From CAVWGP01 sp963754645 (GTDB lineage Bacteria > Pseudomonadota > Alphaproteobacteria > Bin65), in assembly GCA_963754645.1 (NCBI GenBank), contig CAVWGP010000001.1:124001-188000 (forward strand): a stretch of DNA of 64,000 nt, given 5' to 3'. The position numbers and the translations under genes are program-made. The first letter of the stretch is position 1. Each line of letters begins with the position of its first letter. Positions 8,671 through 17,178 of the stretch are shown here, piece by piece. The notes below the pieces were generated by a model that worked only from the letters and a program-made list of their open reading frames with translations, was not told where the DNA came from and did not search any database.

Positions 8671-9603
8671 ATGACCGCCGCCGCCAAGACCGGCTCGCCC
8701 GTGATGCGCCCCGCCGCCGCTTATATGCTGCTCGGCGTGCTCGGCCTGGTCTGGGGCTTCAACTGGCCGGTGATGAAGATCGGCCTCGAATTCGCCCCGC
8801 CCTTCTGGTTCGGCACCATCCGCCTGGTCCTCGCCGCCGCGGTCCTGTTCGCCGTGCTGGCGCTGCGCGGCGAACTCATCGTGCCGTCGCGCGCCGATTG
8901 GCCGGTGGTGGCGAGCGGCGGCCTGTTCGTCCTTGGCCTGTGGCTCGCCGCGGTCCAGCTCGGCTTGGTTTTCGTTCCGGCCGGGCGCGCCGCCCTCCTC
9001 GCCTTCACCACGCCGCTCTGGGTCGTGCCGCTGGCGATGATGTTTCTCGGCGAACGCATGACCTGGCTCAAGGCGGCGGGGCTCGGCGCCGGCTTCGCCG
9101 GATTGGGCGCGCTGTTCAACCCGCTGGCACTCGATTGGTCGGATCGCAACATCCTCCTCGGCAACGCCGCGCTGCTGCTCTCGGCGCTGTCCTGGGCGCT
9201 CGGCATCGTCCACCTCCGCCGCCATCGCTACCGCGCCACGACCTTGCAGCTCGCGCCTTGGCAAATCCTGATCGCGATCGTGCCGGTCGGCCTGCCGGCG
9301 CTGTACTTCGAAACGTGGAGCACCATCCGCTGGGGCGGCGAATTCGCGGGCGTGCTGGCCTATTCCGCCTGCCTTGCGACCTCGGCTGGCTTCTGGGCGA
9401 TGACGTCGATCAGCCGCGCCTTGCCGGCGATCACGACCTCGCTCGCTTCGCTGGTGATTCCCGCGGTCGGCATCGCCGCCAGCGCGCTGACCTTGGGCGA
9501 GCCCCTGACCACGAGCCTGCTCGGCGGATTGCTGCTCATCGCGCTCGGCGTCGCCGGCGTCGCCCTGGCCGACGCGCACAGCCGCAACCGGGCCGGCCGC
9601 TAG
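8671..9603 (+). CDS. EamA (DMT superfamily) permease
   Basis: A 310-residue protein with about ten hydrophobic helices in two EamA repeats. Recognisable elements are the N-terminal GLVWGFNWPVMKIGL and, near the end of the first repeat, FTTPLWVVPLAMMFLGERM. Members export amino acids or other small metabolites or take up sugars; the substrate is not deducible. Its TAG stop shares two bases with the TAG of the convergent dctM gene (both read from CTAG at 9600-9603). Confidence 0.88.
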   Translation: MTAAAKTGSPVMRPAAAYMLLGVLGLVWGFNWPVMKIGLEFAPPFWFGTIRLVLAAAVLFAVLALRGELIVPSRADWPVVASGGLFVLGLWLAAVQLGLVFVPAGRAALLAFTTPLWVVPLAMMFLGERMTWLKAAGLGAGFAGLGALFNPLALDWSDRNILLGNAALLLSALSWALGIVHLRRHRYRATTLQLAPWQILIAIVPVGLPALYFETWSTIRWGGEFAGVLAYSACLATSAGFWAMTSISRALPAITTSLASLVIPAVGIAASALTLGEPLTTSLLGGLLLIALGVAGVALADAHSRNRAGR

Positions 9604-10884
9604 CTGCCGAACAGCCGCGGCAGCCACAGCGAGATTGCCGGAACATAGGTGACGAGAGCCAAGGAGGCGAGCAGCGCGAGATAAAACGGCAGCGCGCTTT
9701 TCATCGTCTCTTCCATCGTAATGCGGCCGATGGCGCAGCCGACGAACAGGACCGAGCCGACCGGCGGCGTCAGCAGGCCCAGGCCGAGATTGACCATCAG
9801 CACCATGCCGAATTGGATCGGATCCATGCCGAGCGCCTTGACCACCGGCAGGAAGATCGGCGTGCAAATTAAAATCAGCGGCGCCATGTCCATCGCCGTG
9901 CCGAGCACGAGGAGGATGACGTTGATCAGCAGCAGGATCATCCACGGGCTCGGTCGTGATCTGCCCGAGCCACTCGATCGTCAGCGCCGGAAGCTGGTGC
10001 AGCGCCAGCAGCCAGCCTACCGAATTTCCGGTGCCGATGACGAGCATGACCATGGCCGTGGTGCGCGCGGCGTTGAGCGTGGCGCGGCGCAGCTTGGAGC
10101 GGCCCAGCGTGCGATAGGCGAAGGCGGTGATGAGAAAAGCGTAGATCGCGCCGATCGCGGCCGATTCGGTGACGGTAAACGCGCCGAAGCGCACGCCGAC
10201 GAGAATGAGGATCGCGAGGCCCAAGCCCGGCAGCGCCGCGCCGAAGGCGACGATCGCCGCATACCAGCCGGGAAACGCCTCGCGCGGATAATTGTGCCGG
10301 ATCGCCATGACATAGGTCGCGATCATCAGCAGCGCCGCCATCAGCAGCCCGGGCAGGATGCCGGCGGTGAACAGCGCGATGATCGAGACGCCGCCGCCCG
10401 CCGCCAGCGAATAGATGATCATGTTGTGGCTCGGCGGAATCAAAATTCCGATGAGCGCGGCGCTGATCGTGACGTTGACGGCGACGTGCGCCGGGTAGCC
10501 GCGCCGTTTCATCATCGGGATCATGACCGAGCCGATCGCCGACGCGTCGGCGACTGCCGAGCCCGAAATGCCGCCGAACAAGGTCGAGGACGCGATGTTG
10601 ACCTGGGCCAGGCCGCCGCGGAACCGGCCGAACAGCGCCATCGCGAAATTGATGAGTTTTTCCGCGATTCCGCCATAGAGCATGATCTCGCCGGCATAGA
10701 TGAAGAACGGAATGGCGAGCAGCGCGTGGATGTTCATGCCCGCCGCCATGCGCTGATAGACGACCTCGGCGGGCAACCCGTCGTGGAGGATCGTGAACAA
10801 CGCCGAGAGACCCATGGCGAAGGCCACCGGCGTCCCCAGCAGCAGGAGCAGCACCATTGCGCCGAACAGGATGACGAGCGACAT
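9600..10884 (-). CDS. dctM: TRAP transporter large permease DctM, frameshifted
   Basis: Large membrane subunit (12-TM type) of a tripartite ATP-independent periplasmic transporter that uses the ion gradient to import an organic acid or similar anion. The first frame (10884 to about 9950) has the family patterns AIPFFIYAGEIM and ISGSAVADASAIGSVMIP; the second (about 9947-9600) continues with MILLLINVILLVLG, MDMAPLILICTPIFLPV and GLLTPPVG. The break is next to a GGG run (9946-9948 on the plus strand). Deleting one base yields a continuous 427-residue protein, exactly the usual DctM length, with EPWMILLL at the join. Probably a sequencing insertion. The start overlaps the dctQ stop by one base. 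Confidence 0.9.
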
Positions 10885-11402
10885 CAGGCGCTATGATCGG
10901 CGTCGCGGAACGCGTCGATGGCGACCTCGCGGCCGATGGCCAGCGCGATGAGATGCTCGGCGATGAACAGCAGCATGGCGGCGCCCGAAAGCGGAATCGA
11001 GGCGTAGTACACGGCTTCGGAAATGCCGACGGTGGGGATCGTGTGCGTCGCCGTCGCCGCGGCGAGCTTGGTCCCATACCACACCATGCCGAGCGCGAAA
11101 CCGCCGACCAGCAGATGATTGGCGACAGCGCAGGCGCGGCGCAAACGCGGCGCCAGGCGCTCCAGCACGAAGACGACGCCCATGTGAAAGCCCTCGCGCA
11201 CGCCGACCGCGGCGCCGAGCAGCGAAAGATAGAGCATGAAAATCAGCGACACCGGCTCGGCCGAAATCGGCGTGTCGTTGAGCACGTAGCGGCCCCACAC
11301 CTGCCAGCCGACGATGCCCGTCATCGCAACCAGCGCGAGCGCGCTCAGCAGCAGCAAGCCATCGCCGAGCCGGCGGCAGAAAAGGGAGTAACGGGCGAAC
11401 AT
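10884..11402 (-). CDS. dctQ: TRAP transporter small permease DctQ
   Basis: A 172-residue protein with four hydrophobic helices and the DctQ pattern WQVWGRYVLNDTPISAEPVS followed by REGFHMGV. It forms the membrane complex with DctM, with which it overlaps by one nucleotide. Start chosen at ATG 11402 (MFARYSLF); the alternative ATG at 11426 lies inside the terminal inverted repeat of an intergenic element and would add residues unlike the family. Confidence 0.88.
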   Translation of the reverse strand: MFARYSLFCRRLGDGLLLLSALALVAMTGIVGWQVWGRYVLNDTPISAEPVSLIFMLYLSLLGAAVGVREGFHMGVVFVLERLAPRLRRACAVANHLLVGGFALGMVWYGTKLAAATATHTIPTVGISEAVYYASIPLSGAAMLLFIAEHLIALAIGREVAIDAFRDADHSA

Positions 11403-11420
11403 GATGCGAAATGTATCCCG

Positions 11421-11577
11421 CGTCATCCCGACCGGAGCGCCGAAGGCGCGAAGCGGCGGATCGCGAGCGATCCGCGGGACCTCGGGCGGACGAGCGCGGT
11501 TCCGCTTGAAGAAACGCCGCGAGCTTTCACGAGGTCCCTCGACGGCGCGCGCTCGCGCGCGCTTGCTCGGGATGACG
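11421..11577. repeat. 157-bp intergenic palindromic element
   Basis: The gap between dctP and dctQ is filled by an element with 11-bp perfect terminal inverted repeats: CGTCATCCCGA at 11421-11431 and its complement at 11567-11577. A second inverted pair lies inside (GGGACCTCG at 11476-11484, CGAGGTCCC at 11530-11538). Internal Arg-rich open frames are not credible. The arrangement resembles the dispersed palindromic repeats (starting GTCATCCCGA) seen between genes in many bacteria. It could act as an mRNA processing or stability element between dctP and dctQM. Only one copy was found in this window. Confidence 0.65.
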
Positions 11578-11582
11578 ATCGC

Positions 11583-12584
11583 TCAACTTTCCGGCGCGTC
11601 CTGGATGCGCTTGACGAGCGATTTCAGCGCGTCGCCGGTGACGAACTTGTCGTAAACCGGCCTCATCGCGTCCTGGAACTGCTTCTTGTCGACCTTGGTC
11701 ACGATCTCGCTGCCGGCGGCGCGCACCGCGGCCTCGGATTTCTTCTCGCGCTCGTCCCACAGTTTGCGCATCACGGGCACCGATTCCTTGGCGGCGGCGC
11801 GGACCAAATCCTGGTCGGCTTTCGTCATCTTGCTCCACACCGCTTTCGAGATCACCAGGACTTCGGGCGACAGCGAATGCTCGTTGACCGTGTAGTATTT
11901 CGCGACCTCGAAATGGCGCGTCGATTCGTAGGACGGCCAATTGTTCTCGGCGCCGTCGATGACGCCGGTTTTGAGGCTGGTATAGACCTCGCCGAACGGC
12001 ATCGGCGTGGCGTTGGCGCCCAGCGCCTGGACGAGCCCGACGAAGAGATCGGATTGCTGCACGCGGATCTTCATGCCCTTCATATCGGCGGGCGAATTGA
12101 TCGGGCGCAGGCGGTTGTAGAAGCTGCGCGCGCCGCTGTCGTAGTAGCTGAGGCCGATGAAGCCGTGCGGATCGAAGGCGGCGAGGATGTCGTCGCCGAT
12201 CTTGCCGTCCATCACCGTGCGCATGTGCTTGGTCGAGCGGAACACGAAGGGCAGCGCCGGCACCGAGGATTCGGGCACGATGTTGTTGAACGGCGCCATG
12301 TTGACGCGATTGAAGGCGATGGCGCCGAGCTTGGTCTGCTCGATCGTGTCCTTCTCCTCGCCGAGCTGACGCGAATGGAAGATCTGCAGCTTGATGCGCC
12401 CGCCCGAGCGTTCCTCGAGCATCTTGCCCATGTGCGCGACGGCGAGCACGGTCGGGTAATCCTGCGGATGCGTGTCGGCCGAGCGATAGGTCGTGGCCTG
12501 CGCCAGACCGGCGCGCGGCGACAGCAGCATGAAACCGGCGCCGGCGGCGGCGGCGGACGCGAAATGGCGGCGGGACAGGGTCAT
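11583..12584 (-). CDS. dctP: TRAP transporter substrate-binding protein DctP
   Basis: A 333-residue periplasmic solute-binding protein of the DctP family. The N-terminus contains SRRHFAS before a hydrophobic core and GLAQ, consistent with a twin-arginine (Tat) signal. Family patterns include GGRIKLQIFHSRQLGEEKD near 65 and the conserved region DMKGMKIRVQQSDL near 150 with the ligand-carboxylate arginine, then TSLKTGVIDGAENNW near 205. The start ATG 12584 has an excellent AGGAGG. With dctQ and dctM downstream it forms a full TRAP system; the ligand, probably an organic anion, is unknown. Confidence 0.92.
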   Translation of the reverse strand: MTLSRRHFASAAAAGAGFMLLSPRAGLAQATTYRSADTHPQDYPTVLAVAHMGKMLEERSGGRIKLQIFHSRQLGEEKDTIEQTKLGAIAFNRVNMAPFNNIVPESSVPALPFVFRSTKHMRTVMDGKIGDDILAAFDPHGFIGLSYYDSGARSFYNRLRPINSPADMKGMKIRVQQSDLFVGLVQALGANATPMPFGEVYTSLKTGVIDGAENNWPSYESTRHFEVAKYYTVNEHSLSPEVLVISKAVWSKMTKADQDLVRAAAKESVPVMRKLWDEREKKSEAAVRAAGSEIVTKVDKKQFQDAMRPVYDKFVTGDALKSLVKRIQDAPES

Positions 12585-12875
12585 GGGTGCGTTCCTCCTG
12601 GTTCTTGATCGTTGCCGGGAGCTTATACCGAGCGGCACCGCAAACCCAATAGGTGCGGCGGCCCAAGGCCGCAATGCCCGATTCTTGCTGACGGCACGGT
12701 GGAAGCGGCGTATCGTTGCGGCGTTCTCGGCTCGGCATCGCCGGCGCATGAGCGGCCGGCGGCATCGGGGTTCGCGAAATCGCGCGCTCATTTCCATACG
12801 ACCGTCCGCCGCCCGAAAGGCGAATTCGTAACTGGCGTCCGGCCGCAAACCGGCCGGCATGAGAGGGAGAAAACC

Positions 12876-13913
12876 ATGACCGACGTGCTAGCGAATAAAT
12901 CGAAACGAATTCTGGCGGCGCTGGCTGTGTCCGCGGCGGCGCTGCTCGCGGCGGCCGGCCCGGCCGGCGCCCAGGGCAACCTCAAGCCCGTCAAGCTCGC
13001 GCTGCTGACCCAGCCCGGCGTCTGGGACGCCGGCGTGTTCGGCGCGGTCGATCAGAAATTCTTCGCCGGCGAAGGCCTCGACGTTTCCTTCGTTTCGCCC
13101 GCGACTCCGGCCGACGGCTTGAAGCTCCTTGCCTCGGGCGGCGTGCAGTTCGCCACCGCGCATTCGACCGAAGTCATCACCGCGCGCGGCCGCGGCCTGG
13201 CCGTGGTCTCGATCGCGACCAATCACCAGCTCGGCACGGCGGGCATCATGGTTCCCGCCACGCTCGGCGTCACCAGCCTGAAGCAGCTCGAAGGCAAGAC
13301 GCTGGGCGTCACCGGCATTCCGTATAACAAGGTCATGCTCGAATACAGCCTGAAGAAGGCGAATGTCGATCTTGCCAAGGTCAAGATCGTCACCGTTGGC
13401 TTCACACCGATGCCGCTACTGCTGAGCAAGCGCATCGACGGGCTGGGCGACGCCATCACCTGGTCCGAGCCCGCCATGTATAACACCCAGCTCGGCAAGG
13501 CGCCCGACGACAAAACGACCTACAAATACTTCGCCTTCTACGAGAACGGCGTGCCGCGCTACTACACCTTCGGCGTCGTCACCGAAGAAAAGACGGTGGC
13601 GCGCGATCCCGACCTGGCGCGCCGCTATCTGCGCGCCTGGATCAAGGGCCAGGAATGGGCCTTCAAGAACCAGAAGGCGGCGATCGACGGGCTGCGCAAG
13701 AAGCATCCCGAGATCAACGAAAAGGAAGCGGCCGCCAATCTCGCCGAGATCGCGCGTATTTCCGAAAGCGCCGAGACCAAGGCCAACGGCCTCGGCTGGC
13801 AGGACCCGGCGGTGTGGACGGCGCAGGAGAAGTTCATGCGCGAGCAGAAGCAAATCGACAAGCGCGTCGATGTCGCCAAGGCCATGACCAACGCCATGCT
13901 GCCGAAGAAATAG
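12876..13913 (+). CDS. ABC substrate-binding protein, NMT1/THI5-like
   Basis: A 345-residue exported protein: signal peptide ending AGPAGAQG near residue 33, then an NMT1/SsuA/TauA-type periplasmic binding fold (VKLALLTQPGVWDAGVF, LKLLASGGVQFATAHSTE, LEGKTLGVTGIPYNKVM). Relatives bind thiamine pyrimidine precursors, nitrate, taurine or aromatic sulfonates. It heads an apparent operon with an amidohydrolase, an ATPase and a permease, so the ligand may be the amidohydrolase substrate, such as a pyrimidine- or triazine-like ring compound (inference). ATG 12876 is preceded by GAGGGAGA. The 291 bp upstream hold no credible gene. Confidence 0.88.
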   Translation: MTDVLANKSKRILAALAVSAAALLAAAGPAGAQGNLKPVKLALLTQPGVWDAGVFGAVDQKFFAGEGLDVSFVSPATPADGLKLLASGGVQFATAHSTEVITARGRGLAVVSIATNHQLGTAGIMVPATLGVTSLKQLEGKTLGVTGIPYNKVMLEYSLKKANVDLAKVKIVTVGFTPMPLLLSKRIDGLGDAITWSEPAMYNTQLGKAPDDKTTYKYFAFYENGVPRYYTFGVVTEEKTVARDPDLARRYLRAWIKGQEWAFKNQKAAIDGLRKKHPEINEKEAAANLAEIARISESAETKANGLGWQDPAVWTAQEKFMREQKQIDKRVDVAKAMTNAMLPKK

Positions 13914-14010
13914 CGGGCGGCCCGGCCGGAATGCAACAACGGCGGATCCCGGCCGGTGGGCCGGGGTTCGCGGTTGAGCGACCGCGGCGCCGACGAAAAA
14001 GGAACTCGTC

Positions 14011-15399
14011 ATGAGCAACGATGTCAGCAAAGGCCCGCGCGGCCATTATCTCATCAAGAACGGCGCCGTCGTCACGGTCGATCGCACGCTCGGCACCCTG
14101 CCCCAGGCCGATGTATTGGTGCGGAACGGCGCGATCGAGAAGGTCGGGCCCGATCTCGCGGCGCCCGGCGCCGAAATCATCGACGCCGCCGACATGATCG
14201 TGATGCCGGGCCTGATCGATTCGCACTATCACATGTGGAGCGCGCTCGGCCGCAATTTCATCTCGGACGGCGGCTTCGAATATTTCCAGGCGAAATGGGC
14301 GACCTCGGAACTGTACGACGCCGAGGATTTCTACAACAGCGTCATGCTCGGCCTGGCCGAGCTCGCCGACGGCGGCGTCACCACCGTGCACAATTGGTCG
14401 CACAACAACCGCTCGCCGGCGCATGTCGACGCCGAGCTGCGCGCGCACCGCGATGCGATGCTGCGCGCGCGCTACTCGATCGGCCATATCGACCGCATGC
14501 CGGCCGACACGGTGAACGCCTTCCCCGATCTCGGCCGCGTGCAATCCGAGTGGTTCGCCGACAAGGCCCGGCTCGACGGGCTGGTCCATCTCGGCGTCAA
14601 CCTGCGCGGCATGGTGCAGAGCGACGCGCGCGTGTTTCACGCCGAGATGCAGGACATGCTCAAGCGCGGCCTCGCGGTCTGCATCCACGCCAGCCAGGCG
14701 CGGCCCAATTCCGACGACGCGGCGGATTACGAGCGGCGCGGCTATCTCGGCGCGAAATTCCTGTTCTGCCACTACATCGCCGCCACCGACAGCGACCGCG
14801 CGGCGATGGCGCGCACCAAGACGGCGCTGAGCTTTTCGACCCATTCCGAGTTCCGCCTGGGCGAGCACGGCGATCCGCGCGTGGCGCTGTTGAAGGCGCG
14901 CGCCGCCGGCATCGCGGTCACGCTGTCGTCCGACGCGACCTCGATCGCGCCGCCCAACATGTTCGAGAACATGCGCTTCACCTGGAACATGTGCATGCCG
15001 TGGAAGGAACACGAGACGGAAAAGCTGCCGCCACTGGGCTTCGCCGAGGCGATCGAGATGGCGACGATCAACGGCGCGCGCGCGCTCGGCCTCGGCGACG
15101 TGACCGGCTCGCTCACGCCGGGCAAGCGCGCCGACATCATCCTGATCCGCGCCACCGACCTCAACATCGCGCCGCTCGCCAATATCGAAACCACGATCGT
15201 GCAATCGGCGACGCCGGCCAATGTCGACACCGTCCTGGTCGACGGCCGCATCGTCAAGCGCAAGGGGCGCCTGGTCGGCTTCGACGTGCCCGGCATCGTG
15301 GCGCGCGCCAAGCAATCGGCGCGCCGCATCCGCGCCAAGGCCGGCGGCATCCTGGCGCCGGTGTGCGACGCCTGCGGCAACCCGGTCGCGCGCCGCTAG
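14011..15399 (+). CDS. Amidohydrolase, SsnA/TrzN-like
   Basis: A 462-residue cytosolic metal-dependent hydrolase of the amidohydrolase superfamily, closest in layout to SsnA, TrzN/AtzA and MTA/SAH deaminases. Visible elements are the HxH motif in GLIDSHYHMW near residue 70, a His in CIHAS near 230, a His in FCHYIA near 253, and the catalytic Asp in LSSDAT near 310; SLTPGKRADIILI near 370 is typical of the small beta domain. The C-terminal tail PVCDACGNPV carries a CxxC pair that could be structural. Sandwiched between an ABC binding protein and ABC ATPase/permease genes, it probably deaminates or dechlorinates the imported compound. Ribosome site AAGGAA before ATG. Confidence 0.85.
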   Translation: MSNDVSKGPRGHYLIKNGAVVTVDRTLGTLPQADVLVRNGAIEKVGPDLAAPGAEIIDAADMIVMPGLIDSHYHMWSALGRNFISDGGFEYFQAKWATSELYDAEDFYNSVMLGLAELADGGVTTVHNWSHNNRSPAHVDAELRAHRDAMLRARYSIGHIDRMPADTVNAFPDLGRVQSEWFADKARLDGLVHLGVNLRGMVQSDARVFHAEMQDMLKRGLAVCIHASQARPNSDDAADYERRGYLGAKFLFCHYIAATDSDRAAMARTKTALSFSTHSEFRLGEHGDPRVALLKARAAGIAVTLSSDATSIAPPNMFENMRFTWNMCMPWKEHETEKLPPLGFAEAIEMATINGARALGLGDVTGSLTPGKRADIILIRATDLNIAPLANIETTIVQSATPANVDTVLVDGRIVKRKGRLVGFDVPGIVARAKQSARRIRAKAGGILAPVCDACGNPVARR

Positions 15400-15429
15400 C
15401 CGCCGAACGCGCCGGACCGCGGGGCGCGC

Positions 15430-16212
15430 ATGCGCGAGGCGAGCCTTGAAATAACCGGCCTGCAGGTCAGCTACCCGCGCGAGGACGGGCCCAGCGTCGC
15501 GGCGATCGAGCATGTCGATCTGGTGCTGCGGCCGGCCGAGTTCGTTTCACTGATCGGCCCGAGCGGCTGCGGAAAATCGACGCTGTTCAACGTCATTGCC
15601 GGGCTGCAGCGCCCGGACAAGGGCGCGGTCGCGCTCGGCGGCGGCGACATCGTCGGCCGCACCGGCAGCGTCGCCTATATGATGCAGCGCGACTTGCTGC
15701 TGCCCTGGCGCACGGTGCTGGCGAACCTCACGCTCGGCCCCGAACTCGCCGGCAAGGCGCTGCCCGCGGCGCGCGCCGCGGCGCGCGCGCTGCTGCCGCG
15801 CTTCGGCCTCGACGGCTTCGAGACCCTCTATCCGGCGGCGCTGTCGGGCGGCATGCGCCAGCGCGCGGCGCTGCTGCGCACGATCCTGTGCGAGCGATCG
15901 GTCATCCTGCTCGACGAACCCTTCGGCGCGCTCGACGCGCTGACCCGCGCCGCGCTGCAGGAATGGCTGCGCGGCATCCAGCGCGAGTTCCGCCACATGA
16001 TGGTGCTGATCACCCACGATCCCGACGAGGCGGTGTTCCTGTCCGACCGGGTCTATGTCGCGACGCCGCGCCCGATGCGCATCGCCGGCGTCGTCGACAT
16101 CGACTTGCCGCGCGACCGGCCGCAGGGTGTCGCGCTGACGCCGGAATTCGCCGCGCACAAAAAGGCGGTGCTGGCGCTGCTGCACGGCGCGGTCGCGCCG
16201 GCCGCGGCATGA
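15430..16212 (+). CDS. ABC transporter ATPase, SsuB/TauB type
   Basis: A 260-residue nucleotide-binding subunit with Walker A GPSGCGKST near residue 44, Q-loop YMMQRDLLLPWRT near 85, signature LSGGMRQR near 138, Walker B VILLDEPFGALD near 157 and the H-loop ITHDPDEA near 193. This set is typical of nitrate/sulfonate/taurine importers. It energises the permease that follows, whose start overlaps its stop as ATGA (4 nt). Confidence 0.93.
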   Translation: MREASLEITGLQVSYPREDGPSVAAIEHVDLVLRPAEFVSLIGPSGCGKSTLFNVIAGLQRPDKGAVALGGGDIVGRTGSVAYMMQRDLLLPWRTVLANLTLGPELAGKALPAARAAARALLPRFGLDGFETLYPAALSGGMRQRAALLRTILCERSVILLDEPFGALDALTRAALQEWLRGIQREFRHMMVLITHDPDEAVFLSDRVYVATPRPMRIAGVVDIDLPRDRPQGVALTPEFAAHKKAVLALLHGAVAPAAA

Positions 16213-17012
16213 GGCGCGTCCGCCTCTCGCCGCGCGCCGAGGCCGTGGCGGCGCCGCTCCTGCTGATGGGCCTGATCCTGGCGGCGTGGGAAGCGCTGGT
16301 GCGCGCCCTCGAGATCGAAGCCTATATCCTGCCGCCGCCGAGCGCCATCGTCGGCGAAATCTTCGCGGGCGGCGCGATCATATTCCCGCATCTCGGCGTC
16401 ACCGTGTGGGAGATCCTCTGCGGCTACGTTCTCGCCGTCGCCGTCGGCTTCGCGCTCAGCGTCGTCATCGTTTATTCGAAATCGTTCCGGCGCGGCGTGC
16501 TGCCGCTGATCGTCGCCTCGCAAACCATTCCCGTGATCGCGATCGCGCCGATCTTGGTCATCTGGTTCGGCTACAACGATCTGCCCCGCATCATCATCAC
16601 CGCCCTGGTCGCGTTTTTTCCGCTCACCGTCAGCTTCGTCACCGGCCTGCAATCGGTCGACCGCGAATTCGTCGATTTCTTCCGCTCGCTCAACGCCAAG
16701 GAGCGCCAGATATTCTGGAAGCTGCGCCTGCCGGCGGCGCTGCCCAATATTTTCGCCGGGCTCAAGGTGGCGACGACCCTGGCCGTGGTCGGCGCCACGA
16801 TCGGCGAATGGGTCGGCGCCAGCGCCGGGCTCGGCTACCTGATGGCGCAGGACGCGGCGCAGATCAACACGACGCGCGTTTTCGCCTCGCTCGTCGTGCT
16901 CGGTACATGCGGCATGGCGTTCTTCGCCGCCGTCGGCCTGCTCGAAAAGCTCGCCATGCCCTGGGTCCACGGCCGCGCCTATCTGCGCTGGCTGCCGCGC
17001 CGGCGCGATTGA
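16209..17012 (+). CDS. ABC transporter permease, SsuC/TauC type
   Basis: A 267-residue inner-membrane protein with about six helices and the EAA-like cytoplasmic loop FFRSLNAKERQIFWKLRLPA near residue 157 that docks the ATPase. It is the last gene of the 12876-17012 import operon and overlaps the ATPase by 4 nt. The longer upstream frame overlaps the ATPase gene completely and is a shadow. Confidence 0.92.
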   Translation: MRRVRLSPRAEAVAAPLLLMGLILAAWEALVRALEIEAYILPPPSAIVGEIFAGGAIIFPHLGVTVWEILCGYVLAVAVGFALSVVIVYSKSFRRGVLPLIVASQTIPVIAIAPILVIWFGYNDLPRIIITALVAFFPLTVSFVTGLQSVDREFVDFFRSLNAKERQIFWKLRLPAALPNIFAGLKVATTLAVVGATIGEWVGASAGLGYLMAQDAAQINTTRVFASLVVLGTCGMAFFAAVGLLEKLAMPWVHGRAYLRWLPRRRD

Positions 17013-17041
17013 TCGTTGCATAGCGCGATTGAATTGTTTCG

Positions 17042-17126
17042 GTAGGGGCGCGCCGCGCGCGCCCTGGGAATGCAAGCCGCCATCGCCTTGCCCGACATGC
17101 CCAGGGCGCGCGCAGCGCGCCCCTAC
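17042..17126. repeat. Long inverted repeat between convergent genes
   Basis: Two 27-bp arms (17042-17068 and 17100-17126), complementary except for one C/T position, flank a 31-bp spacer. Each arm begins GTAGGGGCGCGC and ends CGCGCCCTGGG on its own strand. No T-tract follows. It sits between the convergent permease and uxaC genes, so it could stop or protect transcripts from both sides, or be a member of a dispersed palindromic repeat family. Confidence 0.7.
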
Positions 17127-17178
17127 GCCGCAACCATCGGTCAATCTTTGGGACCGTTGGTATCGGGCATCCCGTGCA

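Noticed and set aside
8545..9940. Long minus-strand extension of the dctM frame across the EamA gene
   Set aside because: The conserved protein changes frame at about 9947; the remainder is low-complexity and opposite a real gene.
12585..12875. Coding potential in the gap between dctP and the NMT1-like gene
   Set aside because: Only Arg/Pro-rich frames that extend real genes upstream; no ribosome site or conserved segment. It probably holds the two divergent promoters.
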